Positions 1 through 10,100 of a stretch of DNA of 64,000 bases are shown here, piece by piece; position 1 is the first letter of the stretch; each line of letters opens with the position of its first letter. The position numbers and the translations under genes were made by a program. Under the pieces are notes generated by a model. The model was given only the letters and a program-made list of their open reading frames with translations, ran no database searches and had not been told where the DNA came from. Source of the stretch: Sphingobacterium athyrii (GTDB lineage: Bacteria > Bacteroidota > Bacteroidia > Sphingobacteriales > Sphingobacteriaceae); the NCBI RefSeq assembly GCF_003071065.1, contig NZ_QCXX01000010.1:124614-188613 (forward strand), written 5' to 3'.

Positions 1-3000
1 TGGGGTTACCTTTTAAGCCGGTGCCCAGGAATTTTCCATAAGCTTCCTTCGCTACCCAAAAACGGGTTGTCCATTCGGCCTGCTCTCTGCCTTGGAGCAA
101 TTCCATTTCCGCATCGGTAAAAACCAGTGGGTAAAAACCGGCACTCCGTTCCTCGATGACTTCCATGTCAATGCCAACCGGTTTGTCCTTCCGGGCTATA
201 GCCACAGCATCCTTACCTTTATGAGCCAGTGAGATATGAATATCGTTTGTCATATCGCCCAAAAGATAAGGTTTGCCTACTTCGTCTGAGCGGATTTCAA
301 ACGTAATCGGATAACAGGGATGATTTTTCTGACGGTTTAAAAGCTGTCGTACCGCGTCTTTTACCGCAACACGACTTACCATCCAACTTTTTCTGCGATT
401 GGGCAGCAACTGTTGGTAATGCTGTTTTTCAGTTTGGTTGAAATAACGTTTCAGAATAAAGTCCCAGGAAGCGACACGCGTATAAGCCTGGTGAAAGAAG
501 AAAACAGCTGGTGCGATTTCCGTTGAGAGTCGGTTGTGCAACGGTGACATGGAAACATTCCAGAGTGCCTCATCGATTTCCAGCCGTCTATTTTGCCAGC
601 CACGGATTGCGCACCATACTTTTCCGTTTCGTTGGAGCGTAATGTTTGCGATAGCAAACTCATCGTTCAGCTCCGTCAACATACAGGTGCATTCGAATAG
701 ACCTTCTTGGTTATGTATATCGTCGAAAAATTCAATTTCCTTAATTTTAACAGGAAATGCAATGCGATCTTTTGTCAGCGTGAGCTGCAGCCATAAACCA
801 AACAGTTGCCCCGCATTATCCAGTAAAGAGCCTTTGCCGCCATTGCCTTTGATCTTACCTGTTATCCCTTTTTTACCTATGGCAGTTACCTCCATAATCC
901 CTTGATAAGCTGTTCCGTGAAACATATGCTTCTCATAAATCTCTTCAGAAGTACGTGTAATAGGTAAGGTTTCGCCGATGGAAAGGTCAAAGCTTGGCGG
1001 TGGGGGATATGCAGTTGATAAGCCTACCTCCGCATTTGCAAAATTCTCAATATCCAGATAGGCGCGTTGTGGAGTGCGCCATTCACCCTTAACTGTTTTT
1101 TCAAAAGGTTTGGCTACGTTCATCCATTGAAACACACTTACCTGCATGATTTTATGGATTTTTGAGCCGGATTGCTCCGCCTGTGCCATTTCAGCTAGCA
1201 ATTCAAAGATCATGGTCATCGGAATCACAGGTTCCATATCGGCAACCTCTGACCATCCCTGTGGCTGCCTTAGTAGACTATGGTCGATCAGGTAGGGATG
1301 GCTCTCCAGATTGATCTGTAGTTTATTTGAGAAATGGGTACTTACAGGTTTCTCTAAGACAGCAGGTGGCGCTACAACCGAGACAAAAGCAGGTTGTGGC
1401 CTATTTTGGAAGAGATTTAATACTTCCTCTTGCATCCTGATCATATCGGCGATATTCTCCCGAAATGTCTGTACCAAAGGATGGTTGTCTTTTACAACGG
1501 TATTTGCGTTCAATTGAGCCTGGGCTGTCCCCAAAGATTTTCCTAAATTTTTGAGCGCCTCAAAATCGCGGACAATAGGTGATCCAAGCTGCAACGTCAT
1601 CCCTTTATTTGCTGCTTTTTTTGTGTGGTTTTGTAACGCCAGAAAATCCAGCGCGACCGTTTTACCTTCCACAAACAACGCGGCGACGACACGTTGTAAC
1701 TGGGCAAGCGCCGAACGCGTTGTGACACTGGAGGCCAATGTGCTAAATGCTTTTCCTTTTAAGGTGTCGTCAATAAAACCGATCAATCCACCGGTACCCA
1801 CCTGGATGAAGAAACGGACACCTTCTTCATATAGCTTTTCCGTCAGCTCACGAAAACGGACTGGCTCGACAAGGTGTTCAGCACTCAATTGACGGATAGC
1901 CTGTTGGTCCGATGGGTAAGGCATTAATGTTGTCGCTGACCACAGAGGGATCTTGGTCTGCTGAAATTGCACTTTTTCCATGCCTGCCAGGATCAGGTCA
2001 AGTTTGTCTGCTACAAAAGGTGAGTGAAAACCCGACTGGAACGGTAAGATCTGATGAAATATCTGCTTTGCCTTCAATAGGGGGACAAGCTCATCCAAAG
2101 CCGCATTACTGCCACAGAGTATGACCTGATGTGGGCAATTGTCATTGGAAACATAAATATTGGCGATCTCCGCGATCAGAGGGGTGATTTCCGCAAGGCC
2201 TGTTCCGATGGCAATAAACTTGGAATCCTTGAGTTCAAATGTCTGCGGGTTAAGTACATCAATAAGATCTTTGACCGAACTTGCTTCCGCCAGCTCCGAA
2301 GAGTAGCCGGCGAGCCATTCGCCCAAACTATGTCCGGCGTTCATATCAGGATAGATCCCCAGTTTTTTGAGGGAATTATCAAGGATGCTACAGGCATTGA
2401 AAATATCCAGTGCATCGTTCAATAAACCTTCACCTTCCGTTTGTATGGGCGCTGTCAATCCAAAATAGCGGCTGACCGAGTCTACCTCTCCCTTGGCTAA
2501 GCCATCTAACCCCGGGAAGACGAAGGCAACCTTGCCTCCCTCTTGTAATAATGGCATAGAGGTATACCAAATATCTTGTTTGTTGCGCCAGTCCCTATCT
2601 TTAGCGACAATTTTGATTGCTTTTTCAATCCGTTCCGGTGTTGGGTCAAATAGAGCGAGACGATAATTGCCTTCACCTACTGCTGTGTCGTTATGCTGTA
2701 AGGCCGCAAGCAGTTCCGCATGTGTTGGCCGGGCAAGTAACAATACCGGATCTTTTTTCGGCATATCGTAACCCGTTAATACCACATGTGCATTGATACC
2801 GCCAAAACCAAAAGCATTGACTGCTGCCACTTTGGGTAGACCTGTCTTTGACCAGCTTTTTGCTTCCTGCACGGGTGCAAATCGCGTTGTCTGCATATCA
2901 GCGGTCGGATTTTCGCAATAAAGCGTCGGTGGTAATGTATCGTGATGAAGCGCCAAACAGGTTTTTATCAGCCCCGCGATTCCTGCCGCAGGCATGGCAT

Positions 3001-4141
3001 GACCGATATTGGATTTGACCGAACCGATTCCAGCAACAGGCGCAGCCACATCCTTACCAAAAAATTGCGCTAAGGTCTGCAGCTCTGTTTTATCCCCAAG
3101 TGGAGTTCCCGTACCGTGTGCTTCCAGGTAACCGATCTGTTTTTCGTCCAGTTCAGCATTTTTCCAAGCCTGTTGTAGTGCCTTTAGCTGACCTTTAACG
3201 GACGGACTCATGAGACTTGTGCCATGACCATCGCTGCTCACGCCGACCCCTTTGACGACAGCATAGATTTTATCTTGGTCATGTATAGCATCTTCAAGCC
3301 GCTTTAATACAACAAAACCACAGCCTTCACCGATTAGTAAGCCATCGGCATCCATGCTGAATGGTTTGATCTGCTGGTTGTGGGAAAGGGCTCCCAACTG
3401 TGTAAAGATACTCCAAAAAGCAGCATTTTGCCCTGTATGTACGCCACCGGCAATCATTAGGTCACTACGGCCACGCTGCAATTCCTGCACCGCATGGTCC
3501 ACCGCGATTAGTGCGCTGGCGCAAGCTGCGTCTACCGTAAAGGCTACGCCGCCTAGATTGAAGCGGTTGGCAACAAGGGAGGCAACAAGGTTGGGGATTA
3601 AGCCCATGGCCGTATCAGCGGCAAAGCGCCCCTTGCGTTCCTGGAATGCTTGCTTTACCTTTTCGATATCAGCTGTAGGAACTTGCGGTAAAAGTTCCTG
3701 TAAAAGTGATGAGATCTGTTCGCCCGTGCGTACGATTTCTATGGCACGCGTAGCACCAGGACCAGTATAATTTCCTTTTCCGATCACAATTCCTGCCCTT
3801 TCCAGGGATTTTTGCTTTTGGAATACGCCGGCATCTTCCAATGCTTTCTGTACCAGGTCAAGCGTGAGCAGGTGGTCGGGTTCGGTACCCTCAACAGCAA
3901 GGGGCAATATGCCAAATGCTGTCGGATCGAAAACATAGTCCGAAATAAAACCACCACGTTTGCAATAAAAGCGGTCCACGGTTCCCGGACTTCCACTAAA
4001 ATGGATCGGGTCAATCCGATCAGCCGGCGCAAATTCGGTAGAATCAACCTTATTGACGATATTTTGCCAGAACATATTGGCATCCTGTGCTCCCGGAAAG
4101 ACACAGGATAAACCAACGATGGCAACATCTGTTTTCTTCAT
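1..4141 (-). CDS. PUFA-synthase-like type I PKS subunit, KS-AT-DH-PPTase (3' end outside window)
   Basis: The frame is open from ATG at 4141 to the left edge, about 1380 codons. Visible domains in order: ketosynthase at residues 1-430 (active-site DAACASA near 204, HGTGT near 342, NIGH further on); acyltransferase with GHSLGE near 604 and GFHSPF; a hotdog dehydratase from about 945 (DHSLLRQ, later DNAGQ); and an Sfp-type phosphopantetheinyl transferase at the end (VGIDMEV near 1322, WVAKEAYGK near 1363). It should elongate and dehydrate acyl chains together with the protein at 4161-11147, whose ACPs it could activate with its own PPTase. Only 19 bases separate the two genes, so they are almost certainly co-transcribed and translationally coupled. 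In classical PfaC the second ketosynthase is a chain-length factor lacking cysteine; here the cysteine is kept. The product is unknown and the C-terminus is not visible. Confidence 0.88.
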   Translation of the reverse strand, partial: MKKTDVAIVGLSCVFPGAQDANMFWQNIVNKVDSTEFAPADRIDPIHFSGSPGTVDRFYCKRGGFISDYVFDPTAFGILPLAVEGTEPDHLLTLDLVQKALEDAGVFQKQKSLERAGIVIGKGNYTGPGATRAIEIVRTGEQISSLLQELLPQVPTADIEKVKQAFQERKGRFAADTAMGLIPNLVASLVANRFNLGGVAFTVDAACASALIAVDHAVQELQRGRSDLMIAGGVHTGQNAAFWSIFTQLGALSHNQQIKPFSMDADGLLIGEGCGFVVLKRLEDAIHDQDKIYAVVKGVGVSSDGHGTSLMSPSVKGQLKALQQAWKNAELDEKQIGYLEAHGTGTPLGDKTELQTLAQFFGKDVAAPVAGIGSVKSNIGHAMPAAGIAGLIKTCLALHHDTLPPTLYCENPTADMQTTRFAPVQEAKSWSKTGLPKVAAVNAFGFGGINAHVVLTGYDMPKKDPVLLLARPTHAELLAALQHNDTAVGEGNYRLALFDPTPERIEKAIKIVAKDRDWRNKQDIWYTSMPLLQEGGKVAFVFPGLDGLAKGEVDSVSRYFGLTAPIQTEGEGLLNDALDIFNACSILDNSLKKLGIYPDMNAGHSLGEWLAGYSSELAEASSVKDLIDVLNPQTFELKDSKFIAIGTGLAEITPLIAEIANIYVSNDNCPHQVILCGSNAALDELVPLLKAKQIFHQILPFQSGFHSPFVADKLDLILAGMEKVQFQQTKIPLWSATTLMPYPSDQQAIRQLSAEHLVEPVRFRELTEKLYEEGVRFFIQVGTGGLIGFIDDTLKGKAFSTLASSVTTRSALAQLQRVVAALFVEGKTVALDFLALQNHTKKAANKGMTLQLGSPIVRDFEALKNLGKSLGTAQAQLNANTVVKDNHPLVQTFRENIADMIRMQEEVLNLFQNRPQPAFVSVVAPPAVLEKPVSTHFSNKLQINLESHPYLIDHSLLRQPQGWSEVADMEPVIPMTMIFELLAEMAQAEQSGSKIHKIMQVSVFQWMNVAKPFEKTVKGEWRTPQRAYLDIENFANAEVGLSTAYPPPPSFDLSIGETLPITRTSEEIYEKHMFHGTAYQGIMEVTAIGKKGITGKIKGNGGKGSLLDNAGQLFGLWLQLTLTKDRIAFPVKIKEIEFFDDIHNQEGLFECTCMLTELNDEFAIANITLQRNGKVWCAIRGWQNRRLEIDEALWNVSMSPLHNRLSTEIAPAVFFFHQAYTRVASWDFILKRYFNQTEKQHYQQLLPNRRKSWMVSRVAVKDAVRQLLNRQKNHPCYPITFEIRSDEVGKPYLLGDMTNDIHISLAHKGKDAVAIARKDKPVGIDMEVIEERSAGFYPLVFTDAEMELLQGREQAEWTTRFWVAKEAYGKFLGTGLKGNP

Positions 4142-4160
4142 AATCAATGGATGTGACGGT

Positions 4161-7100
4161 TTACCAATTTTTGCCTGACATAATTAAAACTTGGCTGTCC
4201 GTGCCGTACTTGATCTCATTAAGGAAAATTTCTTTTCCTTCATCCAAAGGAATCAGGGAGATGCCACGACGTTCATATTCTGTCTCCAAAGTTTGTGAAA
4301 CCATACCGGCACCCTTCCATGGTCCCCAGTTGATTGAAAGAACTTTTCCTTTTAGGCGTTTATTCAATACATTGGCATAATCATCCAAAACACTGTTTGC
4401 TGCAGCATAATCTGTCTGGCCTTTGTTTCCATAAACAGATGCTATACTGGAGAACAGGACGACGAATTGACAATCTGAACGCAGTTGTTCGGCCAGCACG
4501 CGCAGTGGTTTTACTTTGGTGTCAAAGACACGTCCGAAGGAGCTGGTTGTCTTTTGCTTGAAGAGCTTATCTTCCAACAGCCCGGCACCGTGAATAACAC
4601 CATCGAGCTGTCCATATTGCTCATAGATCTGGTGGAGTAAGGCGGTTAATCCAGCTTCATCACAGAGATCCAACGACTCATAAACGACGGTGTTTCCCAG
4701 TTGCTCCATATCACGGACCGTCCGCAGAATCTGATTGTTTTTAAAGATGCGCAGGGTCTCTTTCTCGATTTGTGCCGGAGCATGGAATAGCCCCGATTGA
4801 ATGAGGTGGGCCCTGATCTGTTCCTTGGAGGTCATCGTCTCCAATTCTTTTGCAATAGGCGTATCTTTTCTCGGATCTACTGATCTACCCACAAGAATGT
4901 AGGTACAGGGATAGGAGGCTGACATGTGTTTTACCAATTCGGAAGTAATACCCTGTCCGCCACCAAGTACAAGGACAACAGATTTTTGATCCAGTTGGAT
5001 TTGCACTTCTTCGTTGCCTGTTGATAGGGGCGAAGGAATAATATCGATGGTATGTCGTTTGTCATTTTTATAGATAACCTCTACGGTTTTATCTGTCGTT
5101 AAGATTTCTTTTAGTGCAATTTCTGCAATTTGATCCGACTCCTGTGGCGTGTTTAAACTGATCAATCGACAGCTGGTCTGTTCAAACTCACGGGCCAGAC
5201 TTTTAAATAATCCTGGGTAACCCTGGTAATGACGTAGCGCATGTGTATCGTTTGCTTTTGTGACATGTGCCGGGATGTCTGAGATTAAATAGACCCATTT
5301 GGCCCGATCCAGATTCATTTTTTTGATCAGATCAACTTGGTCTATAATATTATGTTGGATTTTTGCTGAAAATATGTCGGAGATAATCAGTCCATCGAAG
5401 ACGGCAAGATCATTTTGCGGATTGACCAATTCCGCAATAGCACCATGTTTTTCGAGCATGTTTTTGATAGCCAAGGTCTGTTGCCCATGGTCCGGAGCAA
5501 GGGCAAAACGTTTGCCTTGCAGAATTTCAGTATTCTGTGCTGAAGCATTATCTGTAGGTGTCAGATCAAAACGAAGTCTGGATAAGAGGTTCTGTTCCGG
5601 AGCGGTATCACTGACTTCACTGATCCATGAAGCAAGACCGTTAAGGGTCTTAATGGCTGCGAGGGTTTCCATCAGATCTTCGGCCTGTTCAAGGTCCTCA
5701 CCAAAACCGATTTTGGTTTTTAGTTCGGCAATGATTTCCATACGTTTGATCGAGTCTATGCTCAAGTCCGCTTCGAGGTCCAGGTCTAATCCTAACATCT
5801 CCTTTGGATAACCGGTTTTTTCACTGACAATATTTAGGATTGCTGTCTGTAGTTCCGGAAGGGAGAATGAAGACCTGTTTGCTGATGTTATTTCCATTGT
5901 TGGTACTCCTGTTGGAATGCCTATTACCGGTTCCTCTGTTGCGCCGCTGAATTCCGTTAACCAGGAAACCAGGCCATTCAAGGTTTTTATGGCGGCCAAT
6001 TGTTCCATGATCGTGTCTTCATTTGCATCATCGAACCTTAATGTTCCGAGCTCAGTGCGCAGTGTTCCGATAATTTCGACCCGTTTGATGGAATCGATAC
6101 TGAGATCCGCTTCCAGATCCATTTCCATGCCCAGCATTTCATGCGGATAGCCGGTCTTGTCGCTCACCACCTGTAACAATAAAGTTTTAATGTCTTTAGT
6201 TGCTGTTTGTACGGCTGTTGCGACAGCGGGACTTTCGTTGAGAACTGGTTGTACCGGAATCTGAGCAGAACGATCTGTGGTCCCATTTACCGTTGGGTTC
6301 GAATAGACCGGCATCGGTGCCACTTGTGGGTTTTGTCCCAAAAAGGAAAGCATGACATCACGTTGTGCCTGGATCAGCATTTTCATGCTGTTCAAATATT
6401 CTTGCAGCATACGTTCTGCAGCTGGTTGTGCAGCTGTTGATGCGGCTATAGGATTATTAAGGTTACTCATTTTAATGGGGCTTATTATTGGCAATGCGCC
6501 ATTGACAGGTAAAGTTCCTGTTGTTGGATAGGCAGCCTGTCCATTGACACGCCAGATAGCAGGGTTTTTCTTATATAAGTTTGGCTGATCTAGCTGGATA
6601 GGATGAACCTGACGTCCTTCAAAAAGTTTGTCAATAGTGAAATTGCGGCCAGTTCCCAAATATTGCGCAAACATACAGAGGAGGTGCGTGAGTTTGTTGC
6701 GGTTGTTGTCCTCCACATATAAGGTCAATTGATCTTGCTCCAGACAGGATTTGGTCAGGCCTGTCAGCACTTTGCCCGGGCCTACCTCAATAAATATCCT
6801 TGCGCCATCTGCATACATGGCCTGAAGTTCCTCAACAAAGCGGACAGGTTGGACCAGATGATTTGTTAGTTGGACCTTTATTTCTGATGCGGTAGTAGGA
6901 TACAAACCTGCAGTTGTGTTTGACCATACGGGCATTTGCATTTCACGGAAAGGAACATCCTTTAATACACCTGCATAAAGCTCCTTCGATCTGGCGACCA
7001 AAGGGCTGTGGAAAGCACAGGCCACTTCCAGTTTTTTAGCAGAGACACGTTCCTGTTTTAACAGCTCCAGCAGTTTCCCGATGGCTGCTGTGCTACCTGC

Positions 7101-10100
7101 GACAACACATTGTGTCGGTGAATTGTAATTCACAGGATAACAGCCTTCGACACGATCGAGGAGCGTCTTCAACCGTTCGGCATCTGCATGAACAGCAACC
7201 ATGGCACCGGGATCGCCATTTTCTACCGAATCCAGGATGGATTGGGCACGTTTGCTGCTCAGTTCGACTAGTTGATCTTCGTCAAATACACCTGCGAAAC
7301 ATAATGCCGGTAACTCGCCGTAACTATGTCCAGCCAGCATATCCGGGATGATACCCAGTGATTGGAGAAATTTCGCTAAAGCTAAATCGACAATACCCAA
7401 AAGTGGTTGTGCCAGACGTGTATCTTTAATGGTTTCTTTTTGTTGTTTTAAGGATTCGGCATCAAACGTACTTGAAGGAAAGACCACTTTTTCCAGTTCA
7501 GGATATTGTGCAATAAGTTTCCGCATTTCAGGGAATACCACAAAGAGATCACGAGCCATATTGATGCGCTGACTGCCCTGTCCCGGAAACAGGAATGCTG
7601 TTTTACCTTCGCGTTTATTGACAATAAAGGTGTCTTTGCTTTCAATGCCAGATAATGCTAGTTCGATTTTCATCATCAGGTCTTCGGCGGTATCGGCAAC
7701 AATACTGAGCTGGATCGCTTTTTCAGAAACTATGGCTAAGCTGTAGGCGATATCTTTTAGCAGGAGGCTATCGTTGATATCTAAAAGTGCTTTTACCTGA
7801 CCCAATTGTCCCTTAGCTTCGTCGTAGTTATCGCCACGAAAAACGAATAGTTCCGATGGCCATGATTGCAATGTGATTGTACTATCCTCCTGCGGATGGT
7901 TTGCAATCACGGTATGGAAATTCGTCCCGCCAAAACCAAAAGCACTGATGCCGGCATAACGTCTTTTTTCTCCCCATAAGCCAGTTTCGGCATGGAAAGC
8001 AAAGGGGCTAGTTTGTGCGTTATAATATGCATTTGGCTGTTGGAGATGGAGTGTCGGCGGTTTTACGCCATGAAATACAGCCAGGGAAGCTTTGATCAAT
8101 CCTGCTAATCCCGCGGCGCATTTTGTATGGCCGATCTGCGTTTTGACTGAACCTAAATGCGTTTGTGCCGGTAGTGCTCCTGAACGGCTGAATAAGTTTG
8201 TCAGTGCGCTCAGCTCTGTTTTATCACCGACCACTGTGCCCGTACCATGGGCTTCGACCAGTCCAACAGATGCTGCGCTGATACCCGCTTGGCTATAGGC
8301 CCGTTCCAAGGCCCGTACCTGACCGATTTTTCGCGGAGCTGTAAGTCCTAGCGCTTTACCATCGCTGGAACCACCGACACCTTTGATGACTGAGTAGATG
8401 CGGTCACCATCACGTATGGCATCTTCGTAACGCTTGAGTACCAATATGGCTACCCCCTCACCCAGAGCGATACCATCCGCTTCGCTGTCAAATGTAGCAC
8501 ATCGTCCTTTGCGTGAGAGTGCGTGAGTGCTGGAAAACATCAGGTAATCGTTAATCCCGTTATGGAGATCAGCTCCACCGGCAAGTACCATATCCGATTT
8601 ACCAAGGATAAGCTCCTGGCAAGCAAGGTCAATCGCCGCGAGAGATGAGGCACAGGCGGCATCAACAGTGAAATTCCGGCCGCCAAGATCTAGTCTATTG
8701 GTGATTCGACCGGCAATGACATTCGCTAGAATACCGGGGAAGGAATCTTCGGTCGTATGGGGAAAAGCTTCTTTCACTTCCTGATGAAGTTCTCCGAATA
8801 CCTGTTTGTAGTATCCTCTAAAGCTGTAGCTATTGGCAAGGTCATTACCACCTTCGGCGCCGATGATAACAGAAATATTTTCGCGGTTGATTTGCTTTTC
8901 GCCATAACCGGCATCTTCCATAGCACGTTTGGCAACCAATAAAGTCAGTAGTTGTGTCGGTTCAATGGCGGCGAGGGATTGCGGTGGAATCCCGAAAGCT
9001 AGTGGATCAAAATCAATTTTCGGAATAAAACCACCCCATTTCGAGTGGGACACATCGGGGCCGTCTGTGTTAGGTTGATAGTAGATATCTTTGTTCCAGC
9101 GTTCATCCGGCACTTCGGTAACGCTATCTTTTCCAAGGATGATATTGCGCCAAAATTCTTCTAGATTTTTGGCTCCAGGAAAGATACATTCCATCCCGAC
9201 AATGGCGATATCCAACGGTTTTTCGCTGGAAAGCGGTTCTTCCGGTAATATTGCTTCATGGATATACTGCTGATTGCCAATGCCGACATGTTGGTGCAGC
9301 GTGTCTAGGGAGATCACCTGGTTCTGCATGGTTGCAATCTGGCCGATCATATACATACCCAGATCCAGTTGTTCACTCTTGGGGATGTTGACCAGTTGAT
9401 CGCCTTGACGGTCGAGACCTTTAGCAGCGATACGCAGGCGGCCGACGTTTAATTTTTCGAGTTTTTCCCAGACTTCTTTCTTATCTATGCCTGCAGTCAA
9501 TAGTTTGGCTTTCTCATGGTTGAAATGTTGGGCAAAAGCGGTATTTAGGCAACGTGTTTCATGACCCGGTGCGGTCTCCAGTAGAACGGTATCTTTGGCT
9601 TGCATAGCTTGTCTCTGAAATTCTTCCTGAATAGCTCCGCTGCTTACCGCTTCATGTGTATAAAGATATGCAGTTCCCATCAGTACGCCTACTTTTACAC
9701 CACGCGCAGCTAAAGGAGCTGCCATAATGGAGACAAATGCCGTAGAAAACGCATCGTGGATACCGCCGGCAAAGAAGACGCTGATCTGTTCCGGGTGATC
9801 TTCTTTTAAGATACGTTCAATTTGTTTTTCCCAGAGGACAGTGCTTGAGAGAGGCCCTACATGACCGCCGCATTCGCGACCTTCGAAAATGAAATTTTTT
9901 GCGCCTTCTTTGAGGAACATGTCGAGCAGTGCTGGGGAAGGAACGTGCAGGAACGTTGTTATACCTGCTTTTTCAAAGACTTTAGCCTGTGCGGGACGAC
10001 CACCGGCAATCAGAACAACGGGAGGTTTTGCTTCTAGAATATAAGCACTCTGTTCTTCACGCAATTCCTGTGGTGCAAAGCCTAAAATCCCCACTCCCCA

